Shown piece after piece: positions 23,054 through 34,547 of a DNA stretch of 64,000 nt. Every line of letters begins with the position of its first letter. Position 1 is the first letter of the stretch. Source of the DNA: Poa pratensis (taxonomy: Eukaryota; Streptophyta; Magnoliopsida; Poales; Poaceae); assembly GCA_947311845.1 (NCBI GenBank), contig CAMZMU010000041.1, positions 110,601,655-110,665,654 on the forward strand. The letters are read 5' to 3'. Both the position numbers and the translations under genes were made by a program. Below the pieces are notes generated by a model. That model saw nothing but the letters and a program-made list of their open reading frames with translations, searched no databases and was not told the DNA's origin.

Positions 23054-24465
23054 TCATGAAGGTTGAAGCTCATGAGGGAACTTATACTTTGATGTGTCCC
23101 TCTTCCTTGGAAAGTGTTCATGCATAATACCAGGATCCCATGGTGTTCTCAAACCAATCAAAATAATAGTCAAGTTGAACCCTAGTTGAGAGAAAAACAA
23201 AACACAAAAGTAATAACAACGAAGTCTCACTTTCTTTCTATGCATTGGCATTTTGTATATGAATGAATCACCATAAATAGAAGTTTCCCAATGCATATTA
23301 ACAATTTTTACTTGCAGCATATAATTATTAGCATAAAGAGGGTTCTTATCGCCTCCTCTTTCATAATAGTTGCAAGTAGTAGAAATAAATTCAACCATAT
23401 AACCACAAGAATCATTCAACTTAGATAATTTAGGCACATAAAGAGGATTATTAAATTTATTATGGAATTCATTAGCATGCTTCCCTCTTTCAAAATAGTT
23501 AATAAGATCAATATTAAGTTTAATATCATGGTTGCAACAAAGATTTGGAACTAAAGGTAATTGCAAACCACATAAGTATTTCTCAACATAAGCAAATTTC
23601 TCCTCTATGGTGTAATTAGGAGAATTTAAGAACAAAGTAGGACTCTCATGAGTAAGAGTACCATCACAAACAGCAAGTATATCATTTTTATCCTCACATA
23701 ATTTAGTAACAACTAAACATGGAGGTTTATCAATAAGCATAGGACCATCATCTAAAGCATTATCATATAGCATATCTAAACCATACTCCTCATCATTTTT
23801 AAAATTATTATCAATAATGTTCTCATTAGGCATAGGTTGATAGTCCTCCTCATCATCAGAATCATAAAAGCAAAGTTTATCATCAACAAAATCTTGAGTG
23901 TTACTATCATTTGTTGAAGGTGAAGTTGGGAGATCCAACTCTTCATTCTCTAGTTGTTCATCATTTTCATCATCCTCTTGGGGTTGCACGGGCATCCCCA
24001 AGCTTAAGCTTTTGTCATCTTCTTCCTGCAAAATATTAGACCTTTCTTGGGCAGCTCTCTTCCTTGTGTCAACAACATAGATATTTTCATCAAATTCAAG
24101 TATGCAGAGATCAAGGATATTGGCAATAAAAACTTTAAATTGAGAAGCTATAGGCAGGTTTCATGTTCATTAATGAAGGTGTATAATTCATAGGCTGCCA
24201 TAAAAATAACAAATTGCTCTACTTCTTCCATCCCTAAGTGAGCATAATTCCATGTATGATAAGTTGCAATAACATGTTCTCTATTGGAAGGGCATTGGAA
24301 TTCAAAGTGTCTAAAGTATTTAGAGCAACAAGTTTCTTCCTTATGATAATTAAGCAGCACATTAGCAATTTTATTTAGAAGCTCTATGTATTCTCCTAAT
24401 CTTTTCCCTTCATTTGATTTTCTAAATTCAGCAGCCATCATTGCGTTTTCATAACAGTTTTCCAT
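23054..24465 (-). pseudogene. Retrotransposon gene of unknown function in element C (one frameshift)
   Basis: The ATG at 24465 opens a frame that stops at 24148. The same protein then continues in another frame (about 24145 to 23054), so a single frameshift near 24150 has split one gene of about 470 codons. The N-terminal part is helical and rich in E, N, Y and C. The middle is strongly acidic (runs of D and E around 23990-23820). The C-terminal part has hydrophobic stretches. No zinc knuckle, DTG/DSG protease or YxDD motif is visible. Position straight after the primer-binding site suggests a gag-like or element-specific protein. I do not recognise a domain. Confidence 0.55.
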
Positions 24466-24639
24466 TTTCTAATTTTTTTGGGTTTTTGATATATAAAACT
24501 GAAAGTAAAACTAATGAGAAACTCACAACCAAACAAGTTTAAAGGAACCTCCCCAAGCTTAGATGATTGCAAGATATAAAACAAGATAAAATAAATCTAA
24601 AGTCTAGTGCACACAAGAATAGAAACTTAAGCGCTACGC

Positions 24640-24657
24640 TCCCCGGCAACGGCGCCA
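24640..24657 (-). promoter_or_regulatory. Primer-binding site, tRNA-Asp type (element C)
   Basis: The minus strand reads TGGCGCCGTTGCCGGGGA, complementary to the 3' end of plant tRNA-Asp. It lies 10 bases inside the 5' LTR. The same 18 bases serve element D. Confidence 0.9.
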
Positions 24658-24667
24658 GAAAAGTGCT

Positions 24668-26251
24668 TGATAACCCCCAAGAGCAGGGGATCACTGTAGC
24701 ACCGCTGGAGCAAGAAGGAAAAGTTATCTATTCCCTACAACTAAAGTGTCACAAGTTTTAGTTGATTATGCACTAAACAAGTTTAAGGAACGAGATGGTT
24801 GATTTAATGGATGGAAGTTTAATGTAACAAAACAAGAATGTAAAAGTGTCCCAATCCTCTTCAATGCAAGAGGACAAGACAAAGGTTTTCTCTTATAGGA
24901 ACAATGGACATGGGTTCATGGGTTCACTTAATCCTCTCTCTCTCATCTACGGTGATTATCATGTTATAGATAAAGTACACACAATTGTCATGTTTTAATG
25001 GTAGCTTTTATGACGGCTAATGTCCTAAAACACATAGTTGAAAGAAGTACTCATTTGTGTTGCTAGGTCACCCTCGTAAGGCTAGCGTGGTTGCTCTCAC
25101 TCCCACATCATACTCTTCCTTTTTACCCCCAGATAAAGGATGTTGGGCTGTATTTCACATGTCACTCAATACATATGCCGTTGTCACATCGGCCATCCCG
25201 TACCTACATACATCATACTTCATAATGGACAATATTCTAAACACTAGTGCAATGATTCATATTTCGTGTGCATGACCACATCTCTCTCATCTATCCACAC
25301 TTGGTGGTGTCAATCACCTCATGACAAGGATAAACAAGGCATTATGCATAAATCAAACCATCACATGTATCATAGAATATCTCCAAAGTATGACAAATCA
25401 TAAAAGCTCCAACACAACGGTAAATGTATAACAAATCATCTCATACCACAATATCCACCATAAGAATTACATAGATAGATCCATACTTATGCAAAGCACA
25501 TCATATGGACTCCAACAATGATCATACATAGAGAGATTAGATCAAGTTACCACACAAACCCAAAGTCCAGGGGGTGGACTACTCCCCCTTCATCATGGAG
25601 ACGGTGGAGAAGTCGTTGGAGAAGATGGAGAGGTTGATGAAGAGGTGCAGCCCGGAGTGGAGGCGGCGACCCGCAGCAACCCACGGTGGCGGCGGCGGCC
25701 CTTGGGGGCGGCGGCGACTGCCCTTGGTGATGAGGATGGTGTGGAGGAGGTTCTCCTCCCCAGACGGCTGCCTGGGAGGAGGAAAATTCGTGGTCTTGGG
25801 GTCCTCCACGACCTAGGGTTTCCTTCTTTATATAGACTCTCGGATTTCCGTCACCCCTTTTAGGGTTCCACCAAAACGGGCCTACAGCGTACGAACTCCG
25901 ATTGGGCTGATCTCGGGCTTAAAATCTTTGTATGGAAAATTGTGACAACTTTCGCTTTAATTTGATTTCCATTGGACGCCATCTTCAAGGGTCAAACTGA
26001 CAATCTCCGTAAAAAGTTCTCAGACAGATTTCAGTAAAGTCCCAATTTGACTCTAACAAGGTTTCCTTTTGTATTTTTGATAATTCCTACACAACAAATA
26101 GGAAAACAAGAAGATTTTGCACTTTGGCAACTATTAGTAGGTTATTCTAATAAATGTCATAATATGATATAAAGTGTATATAAAACATGTGCCAATTGAC
26201 ATAAAACATGCATGGAACATCAAAAATTATAGATACGTTTGAGACGTATCA
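24668..26251 (-). repeat. 5' LTR of element C
   Basis: 1584 bp, minus orientation. A TATATAAAG promoter-like box lies at about 25826-25834 on the minus strand. Sequence from 24668 to about 25631 (leader/U5) is shared with the solo LTR at 46939. From 25632 to 26251 (U3) it is not. Confidence 0.9.
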
Positions 26252-26764
26252 CCCAGCCACACCGGTCTTCATGCCCTTGGGAGAGCGCCCAGAGCCCCGA
26301 CGCCATCGCTCTCACGAGCTCCCCAGGACGCACAGGAGCTTCCCGTGCTGGCAGCACCACTCCACGCCGGCGCCAGCCCGACCGCGCCCAGAGTCTGGCC
26401 CCGTGGCCCAGATCCAGCCCGACCGTGTCTCGCTGCCTCGCGCCTCCAGCAACTGGCGGCGCCGCCACCACAGCTCCGCAGCACCACCACACCCACACGC
26501 AGCCTCCCACGTCACCGTGCTCAATGCCGGCAACCGCCGCATATACGCGCCTCCTGATTCTTGCAATGCACATAGAGTGGAGAAACATGCCCGCCACCAG
26601 CTTCCTTTGGGTGGGCGCGGCTTTTTCGGCCTCCCATCTGGCGGCTGTGCAGAGGAGGGACTGTGGGGGAGTACCTACCGGCGGTGGGTTAGAGTCCCCC
26701 CCACCCCCACCGAGACTTTTCCTCAACAACAGTTTTACATACACAGCATAAACTCCATATTATA

Positions 26765-28339
26765 TTTTTTTTCGAAACTCGGCAATGCCTTTGATTGATA
26801 AAGTCGAAAAGAGTTGGACAGTTTATGAGGGAAACCGGCCGAAAACCATACAACATAACGAACCACACCGGCCCCAAGGCCACGCCCCAAAAAACAAGTC
26901 GACGACTATGTCGCCCTAGCGAACCATAGACGACACAAACACGGCGGAGGCAACCTCAACGCAAGACGAAATCTGGAGCCGCCGCTCCGACATCCACGCC
27001 GGCCCCAAGGCCACACACCAAAAACGAGTCGACGACCACGTCACCCTAGCAACCATAGCCGAAACTAACAAGGCGGAGACGATCTCAACGCAAGACGAAA
27101 TCCGGAGCCGCCGCTCCGACATCCACGCCGGCCCTAAGGCCACGCACCGCCTAGCCGAAGACGAAAGGTCGCCGCCGCCAACCACCATCACTCCACTGGT
27201 CCCTCTGGCCGGCGGAACATCCAAGGCGAGGCCCCAAGAGGCATGCGACGCAGGAGCGCCGCCCTCGCCCGATCCAGCTAGGGATCAAGGGTTTCCCCCG
27301 GAGAACCCGGCGTGGGGAAGCGAGAGCACCACCTCGATGACGCCTTCAAGAAGGAAGCGGCGCCCGAGGGCGTCGCCGTCGTCGGCCTCGGCAACAACCG
27401 GGGCAAGGCTTTCGCCCGGCGATGTGTCACAAACCCCGCATCCACTCGCCGGAGACCGGCCAGACCACCGACACCCGTATGCCGCAGCCACCGTGGCACC
27501 TCACGCAACGGCCGGTAGCATGACACCACCGCGCCCGGGGCCGCCGCCTCGGCATCCTCTCGACCGGCTGGATGACGAACACACAGCCGGAGGTGCAGCA
27601 CGGCCACCTCATGCCGGCCACACGGCCGGGACAACCCCGGCCGCACCGATGCGCCCAAGCCACGCCCTCGCCCTGCGCCATCGATCCGGGGCCGCCGCTC
27701 CGGCTTCCTCTCACCGGAGCCTCGGGCCGACGGAAATCGCCGGCCAGCCGCTCCCCTCGCCGGCAACATGCGCAAGAACGCTTGTCGCCGTCGCACGCCA
27801 TCTCCCCGCGCCGTCCGCACGCCGCCCGCTCGGGCCCGCCAGGCCCAGATCGAGCCCGACCAGACCCAGATCGAAGCCACCGCCCTCGCTGCTCCGCAGC
27901 TCCACCTCGCGCCGTCGCGTCGCGCCGCCTCCTGCCCGGGGCCGCCGCCCCGGCCTCCTCCGCGTCGGCAGCCGCGGCGCCCGCGCGAGAACCGGCCGCC
28001 GTCACGCTCCACCGATCCGGGGCCGCCGCCCCGGCATCCGTCCTCCGCTGCGCGCGCGGCAGCTCAAGGCTCCCTGCCGCCCTTTGGGAAGCAGGGCCCG
28101 CCGCCACCGCGGTGTCCGGCCTCCGGCGGCAGCGGCGGCACGAGCTCCCGTCTTGACCTCCTGTGCGCCGAGCTTGCTCCCCCGGGCCGCCCCGAAGGAC
28201 GACCGGGGTCGGGGGTCGCTGGGGCGGCGAGGGAGAGGAAGGTGTGGGGCGAGGAGAGAGGACGGTGGCGGGGTGTGCCTGGCGGCGGCGGCGCGGGAGG
28301 GTTTCTGACCCTAGTAGAATGGAGGTTTTTTTTTTTATC
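26765..28339 (-). mobile_element. GC-rich poly(A)-ended retroposon R2
   Basis: A perfect 14-bp direct repeat (AACTCCATATTATA) flanks it at 26751-26764 and 28340-28353. The plus-strand left end is an 8-T run, giving an A-tail on the minus strand. Length is 1575 bp, very GC-rich, without RT, endonuclease or a recognised domain. The minus-strand tail shares features with R1, such as GGTTTTC/TTGG and CATAAACTG/TATAAACTG blocks. Long open frames on both strands reflect composition. A 5' A-run (28329-28339, read on the minus strand) sits at the far end. Confidence 0.8.
26858..27124 (-). repeat. Tandem duplication of about 130 bp inside R2
   Basis: The unit at 26858-26995 is repeated at 26996-27124, each ending GGAGCCGCCGCTCCGACATC with moderate divergence. 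It lies near the A-tail end of the retroposon and repeats the same translated motif (VALGPAWMSERRL) twice. Confidence 0.8.
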
Positions 28340-28353
28340 AACTCCATATTATA

Positions 28354-29829
28354 GTATCAGTTCCATTGCGCTAGTAGAACTAAAAGAAAAGGCAAGTGCA
28401 AAAATGTATGGTCCATTTCATTAGGAGAACCGACACAGCAAAGATCAAAGTTACAATGTGAACATTCTTCTAATTTTTTGATTGCTGGTCAGTTCGAAGA
28501 GCCAAAACATCATAATCCAAGTTTATCTTTTGACTTCCATAACATTTGCAGTCTACTGCCTTCTCTATACTTCTTAGGGAGTATTTTTACGGTACCCTGG
28601 TACTCCCGAGACGGATGGGAGTATCAGGTAAACCTAACCATCCATTTACAGCGGCAATACAGTATAGACTTTTTGTCGTTTCGTATTCTCTGTTTGTGTA
28701 ACTGCACATCCGGCAAGCTGCACGCGGCAGCTACTCCTCTCGATCGCGCCGGCCCCTCCTCTCCCGTCGCACGCTGCTTCCTCCCATCGCGATCGAGCAT
28801 GCCGCTCCCTGCCCCCCTTGACTGATTCGTTGCTTCATTCATTGCAGCTGGTGTGATTTCCCCACGAAGGAATGCACACAGAGAGGAGAGAGGCAAAGAA
28901 ACCTGCGGTCACCACCTATATCAATTCCAAGGATTTCGTTTTGATTTTCAATTTCATAGGAACGAACTTACAACGACCAGGCTGAGAAGACATTGTATGG
29001 GCAACAGGTTTATTACACAACGAGATATGGCGATTCTGAAAGTAGGAACAAAGACACCACGTGGAGGGTGGTATGCGTTGCCTGTTTCAGCAGCTTCGTT
29101 GGATGTGTCGGCGGTGGCAACGAACCGGCGGCGCGGCAAACTAGCATCAGACTGAAACTGTCGACTGACGTGAGGAGCGAGGATATTTGTCTTTTAGGAG
29201 TACTAATTTACCCTTAATGCTTAGGAACTAGGTAAAAGGAACTCTTATTACAAAAACTATATTTAGCTACCTTATTGAGCCACTGTATTAGAAGATCCAA
29301 GACAATGCTTAAATTTAACCTTTCGAATTTGAATCAATGTGTCGGTACATACTGCAAAGATTGTCGCCAATGCATCCCACCATTGAGCATGTCCCGTACA
29401 AAAAATTATGTCCCGATTGCATGTTTTGCACTGCCTTCTTATGTTCTTTCCTGATTGTATATTTTGCACTGCCTTCCCCTGCGTGTTCTGCCTTGCGATG
29501 GGCTGTGTTTTGATGTCCTGTCCTCAGCAACTATCTTGCACTACTTTCCGGTGCACTGATGTACTGCATGTGAATGGGGCACTGTGCCCGTCAACCCTGA
29601 GGCAGTGTGCTTGTCCGCTCGCGCTAGGTGGTGGCCTCACCGTGACCCTGCCACCCTGGGCGTCGCTCGCACCCTCAAGCTCGCACGCGTGAAGGCTCTC
29701 TCGCCCTAGACGCCCTCATTTTAATTTTATCTTTTTGTGCAACCTTTACCCGGTTTTATCTATTTTTATAGTTATTCACCAAAAGTTGTATTTATGATTT
29801 TGTTCCCACAAAGAGTAGATGAATTAGGC
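28354..29829. other. Non-coding interval
   Basis: I see no supported gene. A diverged direct repeat of about 42 bp with TTTTGCACTGCCTTC lies at about 29420-29490. Small frames in both strands lack recognisable domains. A GC-rich block (about 29580-29715) resembles gene-leader composition but has no open frame of note. Confidence 0.45.
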
Positions 29830-31240
29830 ATTTTCTGTCATGGTGGAAAATAAAGCAAAAGTATTGGGGATATACTTCAAAGAGAAGGCCTGGGCCAAAA
29901 GAACAACCCAAGGGGAAGCAAGAGGAGACCGTGGGCCCCAACAGCTAGCGCAACTAACCCTTGGTCGCGTTGTGAGGTCCAGAGGTCCACCAACGTTTTT
30001 CCACGTGACACGCTTTTACAAGGTCTTCGTCGGGAAAAAACAGGAGTGCCCTAGCTTTCATGGATTTTCTGAGGTAGCGGTGGAATCGAAAATCTTTCCT
30101 TGCTCTGGGGAGAGGGTTGATCATGCTATCGTGCTGCCACTAGAAGTGGCAAATTGCCGCCGTTGTCAACACCAACATCACCTCAACGTGGGAGCATCAT
30201 CTCCTTCACCATATTCAGAGTCTCTGCCAATAGCACAGACTCCATCTCCGTGATCAATTCAACCCCCTCATAATTTGTGTAGATCAAAACCATGAATTGC
30301 TCTCTAGTGTTGTTTGCATTATAGTAATCGATACCATGTTATTCTTTGTGGTGAAGTAATAGTTTCAGGTTGTGTTGTGTTACATATGCCTCTGATCATT
30401 ACCATGTTTTCCCATTGTGAGTAGCGATCTATGTTAATGAGGGCATACAATATCTTAGCCATGACTTCCACATGATATGCTATGAGTATATGGTCAAGTT
30501 TTATTATTTAGTATTGGTTTCTATGCTGGTAGTGTGTGAACGTCGACTATAATTTACTTCACCTTTATGGGCTCACAGGGTGCACCTCAGAGCAAGAAAG
30601 AGAGGAGGGAATGCCGAAGATGATGTGTGAACGTCGACTGTAATTTACTTCACCTTTATGGGATCAAAGGGTGCACCTCAGAGCAACAAAGAGAGGAGGG
30701 AATGCCAAAGATGACAGAAACCGTTTTCTTAAATATTGGAATTGCAGTAGGGGTTAACCCTAGAACATAAGGTACGTTAATGATTGGACATTTATATCTT
30801 AATAATTATATATCTTAATTACTCAAGGATATAGCCTGGGGATCAACCGTTTGGGGTGTAATTTCTCATGGATATGGGTGCATCTAACTTAGGCTCCGAA
30901 AAATAAGAATAAAATTTGACAATTTATCATGCTTTGTTTGAAAAACTATGTTGCTATAACATTCCTTCGACTCGCGGGACGCTTGAATCTTATATACAAA
31001 ATCTTAAGCTAGTCCTCTTGCAACTTAGAGGATCGGGTAATCTTTGAACTGTGATACTTTTTATTGTTACTTCTTTATATTTTCTTGAAAATCTAAAAAC
31101 AATCATCATTTATAAATCTTTAATTTATCACATTCACACTTATTTCATCGTCACATTCCCTTCACTAATACCTTCATCTTCTCGTGGGTTCGACACTTAT
31201 TACTTATCAAAACGTTTTATAATCAAGCCCTAAACTTGTG
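29830..31240 (+). repeat. Decayed gypsy/Athila-like LTR remnant
   Basis: The end of this block (TCTTCTCGTGGGTTCGACAC, then AAACTTGTGGGTA) is typical of grass Athila-type LTR ends. The start contains the GTATTGGGGATATACTTCAA type of motif seen in LTR leaders. No internal domain, primer site or TSD was found. The open frame at 29840-30253 is unlikely to be a gene. Boundaries are approximate. Confidence 0.4.
30534..30715 (+). repeat. 91-bp tandem duplication
   Basis: Two adjacent copies, each beginning about GTGTGAACGTCGACT and ending about GGAATGCCRAAGATGA, with a period of 91 bp (for example 30539 and 30630) and few differences. Confidence 0.85.
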
Positions 31241-32602
31241 GGTATAAATGAGCAACAACTAGGCGTAATTATTTGGACTTCAGATATATCATTAGTACTC
31301 ACCAGCAAGAGAGTACCAGGCGCCACCACAAATGATCCTGAAGGAGTGCATTGACGAAACACAAGGGGGCCATCGGCTAAAGCAAATTGACGTTGACATG
31401 GAGCGAGAAGGCCACCAACTAGAGCAAGGACCTTCAAAGAAGGAAGTGGATGGATCCATCGACAGGTGAAACTCCGTCATGAGGTCTAGCAGAAAATCAT
31501 CCCCCATTGAAACTCCTCCCTGAGCACTTAGTTGAGGGAAAGGGGAAGCAAAAGACCTACGAATAGATATGGATCGAAGCAACGGATTAAGAGTATGGCT
31601 CCAAAGCTTCGATTTGAACCTCTCGTCCCACTTCTCACATACTCCCTACCACCTCCATGGCGACTAGGCAAAGAAGATGAAAGCTGCACAGAGACTCTAA
31701 ATATCTAGAAAGAAAACATCAAGAGGCCCTGAACTCATTCAGATGCCTCCTCCAGAGCATCAGGAACAAGTACATAGGGGGAAGGAGAATGCATTAGAAA
31801 CCAAGATCTTATTTACTGGGAATCTAAACCAACAAAAAAAATTAACCTGAGACATTTGGACGTCCCCTCTTCACCGTAGGCCACCGTGCCCTCCGACGAT
31901 TGGGGGTGGGGGAGGGGACGTTTAAGCCGGAGTGGGGAATGACGTGGCTGCGCTAAAAAAAAACTCAAGGAGAAGTCGACCATAGGGATCAGCTGCCGCA
32001 GGGGCAATCCGTGGAACGTGGCGATTTGGGAATCAAATAATTTCGATCGTTGGTTCAGTCACCGCATGCATGCGCACTGTCCTTTTCGAAGCAGCACAAG
32101 ATCCCCATAACAGCATGAAGCTTGTTCTTATCCGGGTTAATGTCGGCCAAGACAAAGAATCCGAATCAAGAGCTGCGCATGCATATATGGCCAAAGTGAG
32201 CGGAGTGGCCCGGAGAATGCACATATTCACTGATCGATGCACAGTGTTCTGAATTGAATTATGCAATGCATGTGCCGCTTATTATTAACGGCTGCATGCA
32301 TGCATGTGCTGGAATGTGTCAGTGCCATATCATGGGACAGTCGTACCAATGTGTTGTGAGGTTTTAACGTTCACAATAAGTAGCTTGTGACCTTTTCGTA
32401 TTCATCGCCCCTCAGACCTCTGTCCATCTACTGCTACAGACAAAGCAATGACTCTCTCCCCCCCTCTCTCTCCCTCCTCTCTCCGATCATGTTCAACCAT
32501 GAAATTACGTGGAGGGCCATTTTAACTCTAGATTATTTTTGAATCAAGTGTCATATGGAGTGTATCTGATGAAGGTTTGAGTTTCCATATGGATCGGTAG
32601 TA
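31241..32602. other. Interval without a supported gene
   Basis: Minus-strand frames at 31207-31582 and 31813-32007 are short and not recognisable. They could be a repeat-derived or decayed coding fragment. CT-rich sequence lies at about 32450-32485. Confidence 0.4.
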
Positions 32603-32841
32603 CTCTCCCGTCGTTTCAAATAATTTAAACTATCTCAAGTTTCACCAAATTTGTAAAAAAATAAAGATACATCAACATCAACAACACCAATTTAGTTCAA
32701 TTAGATTCATCATGCAATATACTTTCATATTGTATATATTTGACATTATAGATATTGGCACTTTTTAATAAGTTCTGTGAAACTTAAAGACGTTTGACTT
32801 AGGATAAAGCTAGAAGTTTAATTATTTTGAAATGGAGGAAG
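32603..32841. mobile_element. Stowaway-type MITE, 239 bp
   Basis: The left end CTCTCCCGTCGTTTCAAATA and the right end TTATTTTGAAATGGAGGAAG are inverted copies. TA duplications are at 32601-32602 and 32842-32843. It lies about 1 kb downstream of the zinc-finger gene. Confidence 0.82.
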
Positions 32842-32843
32842 TA

Positions 32844-33881
32844 TATGATACTGAGCTCTTGACATAACATGCATAAATATTCATCGCGGTGAGTATATGA
32901 GTGCATTTGCCCACAATCGTGCATAAAGCAAGAACGTATGATCACTTTGTCAGTTTGTCATCGCCAATATTATTGTAATATTGTATGCTTGTGGCCTTGT
33001 CTAAGCTTAAAAAAATGCGCCTACAATCTAAAAAGGATATGTGCATTTTACTTGGTTATTGAGCCTTTTACCCTTGTACTTCGACCAGTTTATATCTTTT
33101 GTGCCCAGTGTCGATGTTCTAATTCATGTGACTGTCCTTTTAGGCCTAACAACTTGGATTTACGATTCACGTATCCATACGATACAGATCATAGTTTGGG
33201 CTTATGTTACTTTCCTATCTACCCCTTTCTTTGTCTTCCGGTCTTTGGTGCTTGTAATGAATTTTGTATTTCCTTTAAAGCGATTTAATGGAAAGGGGGA
33301 TAGCCCAATTGGAAGGAAAAAATGATACAGATCATGTAATTTCTTTGAGGGGTCAAATAGCTTTGAGCGCATATTGTAAGCTATTTGGATTAGGGTGTGA
33401 GGGGATGTGTGCAGAAGATATTGTCGACCCTTTGCTAGCTGATTTACGACTAGTTCTCATTACTGTCTTTTCGAACGACTGTATATTTTTTCAACAAAAT
33501 TAAAGTTCTTGTTTAATTAGCCTAAAGCAAACAAACGATTATAACTAACATACTCAAAATATATAATGATCGGTAAATGAGGTGACAATACGATTTGGCA
33601 TGATGATGATATACACGACATCGAACAAACTAGTACATGTATAGCTTATTTATGTACTACAAGGAATGATACGAAGGATACATATATACATAATAGATGT
33701 GTAAGAGCACTCTATATGTAAACAAGCCTCAAAACGAATATGGATGCAAGAGCATTTCAAAAAAAAAAAAATGGATGCAAGAGAAAAATAATTCAAAATG
33801 AGAAAGAGAAAAGCAAATTAAGCAGGACAAATAAGCTAGCTGAATCAATGAGAAGTTCGAACGAATTCATAATCATCTTCT
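32844..33881. other. 3' flank of the zinc-finger gene
   Basis: I see no gene. The part next to 33881 should contain the 3' UTR and polyadenylation site of the minus-strand gene, but no single signal stands out. The frames at 32938-33503 have no recognised domain. Confidence 0.45.
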
Positions 33882-34547
33882 TCATGCAACTTTTGGATTG
33901 GTCCCAAGCCTAAGCTCGAGATCTACTAGTTGTTGTTTCTTGATGAACTGATCTACTTCTGGTTGATCCACAAGGAGAGGATCAGGACTAGAGCTAGTAG
34001 GGCTTGTGATTATTTTGGTAAGTACCTTTGAATGATCAAGAGGAAATACTTCATGTGGTGCCACTGCCGCCATTGATCTCACAAAGTTTGGAACCGCCAG
34101 CTGATCCACACGCCTCCTCTTACTCCTTCTCCCAGTCCCAGACTCATCATCCAGATCTTGGTCATGGTGATGTATAGACTTTTGACCTTTCGCCACCATG
34201 GAGATGAGGACCTTGTGCCTGCTTTCCTCCTCCTTGATGGTGGTTGATCGGTAGGAAGGAGTGGTCGTGCTAGGGTTTGAGATCGGCGCCTGGTGCTTGT
34301 ACGTGGAGGACGAGTCCTCGTGTGGTTCTTCTTGCAATTGGGCCTCGTCGTCTTGGTGGCGGAGACGTGCCCTGTCGCGGCGGTGGACGTTCATGTGGCC
34401 GCCGAGCGCCTGCGCCGACCGGAACTCCCGGCGGCAGAAGGTGCAGGAGTAGGAACGCGGCGGCCCACGAGAAGGTTGGCCTCCGCGTCGCGTGCGAAGG
34501 CCTGATCCTCCCACGACAACGCCGCCGACGGTGAGCTGACGTTGCAT
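33882..34547 (-). CDS. Single C2H2 (QALGGH) zinc-finger transcriptional repressor, SUPERMAN-like
   Basis: This is an intronless gene of 221 codons. A single plant-specific C2H2 finger lies at residues 35-55 (C35, C38, H51, H55) with the QALGGH helix motif at 46-51. A basic nuclear-localisation-like cluster GRRSKRRR spans 139-146. The C-terminus has an EAR-type repression motif DLELRLG at 209-215. Family knowledge: such one-finger proteins (SUPERMAN/RABBIT EARS class) bind DNA in the nucleus and recruit TOPLESS-type corepressors, often acting in floral, leaf or meristem development. The start is the ATG at 34547; the frame stays open 60 nt upstream but has no earlier ATG before a stop. The stop is TGA at 33882-33884. 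All key residues are intact, unlike everything else in the window. Exact orthology is not determined. Confidence 0.93.
   Translation of the reverse strand: MQRQLTVGGVVVGGSGLRTRRGGQPSRGPPRSYSCTFCRREFRSAQALGGHMNVHRRDRARLRHQDDEAQLQEEPHEDSSSTYKHQAPISNPSTTTPSYRSTTIKEEESRHKVLISMVAKGQKSIHHHDQDLDDESGTGRRSKRRRVDQLAVPNFVRSMAAVAPHEVFPLDHSKVLTKIITSPTSSSPDPLLVDQPEVDQFIKKQQLVDLELRLGTNPKVA

Larger units (their letters stand above)
19042..26251 (-). mobile_element. Non-autonomous Athila-like LTR retrotransposon (element C)
   Basis: Two LTRs (19042-20642 and 24668-26251) enclose about 4.0 kb. The primer-binding site at 24640-24657 and the polypurine tract at 20648-20658 are both minus-strand. The flanking 5-bp target duplication is GCCAG (19037-19041) and CCCAG (26252-26256), one mismatch. 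No RT, RNase H or integrase is present. One frameshifted gene of unknown function lies at 23054-24465. Ends TGATACGT...GTTATCA and tRNA-Asp priming fit grass Athila-type families; the exact family was not determined. Confidence 0.85.
18183..26721 (-). mobile_element. GC-rich poly(A)-ended retroposon R1, split by an LTR retrotransposon
   Basis: A perfect 14-bp direct repeat (CTCAACAACAGTTT) flanks it at 18169-18182 and 26722-26735. The left end on the plus strand is a T-run (18184-18189), so the element is minus-oriented with a short A-tail. Excluding the LTR element at 19042-26251 it is about 1.33 kb and GC-rich, with no RT or endonuclease. Open frames exist on both strands, as expected for GC-rich DNA, and none is recognisable. 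It is probably a non-autonomous element mobilised by LINE machinery. Its tail end resembles that of retroposon R2. Confidence 0.75.

Noticed and set aside
27278..28424. Long overlapping frames on both strands in GC-rich DNA
   Set aside because: They lie entirely within retroposon R2. Composition (Arg/Pro/Ala/Gly) explains the open frames, and none has a recognisable domain.
29840..30253. 137-codon plus-strand frame
   Set aside because: It lies in a decayed LTR leader and no domain is recognisable.
31292..31582. 96-codon minus-strand frame, possible exon
   Set aside because: No recognised domain and no neighbouring exons with convincing splice context. Kept only as an unassigned interval.
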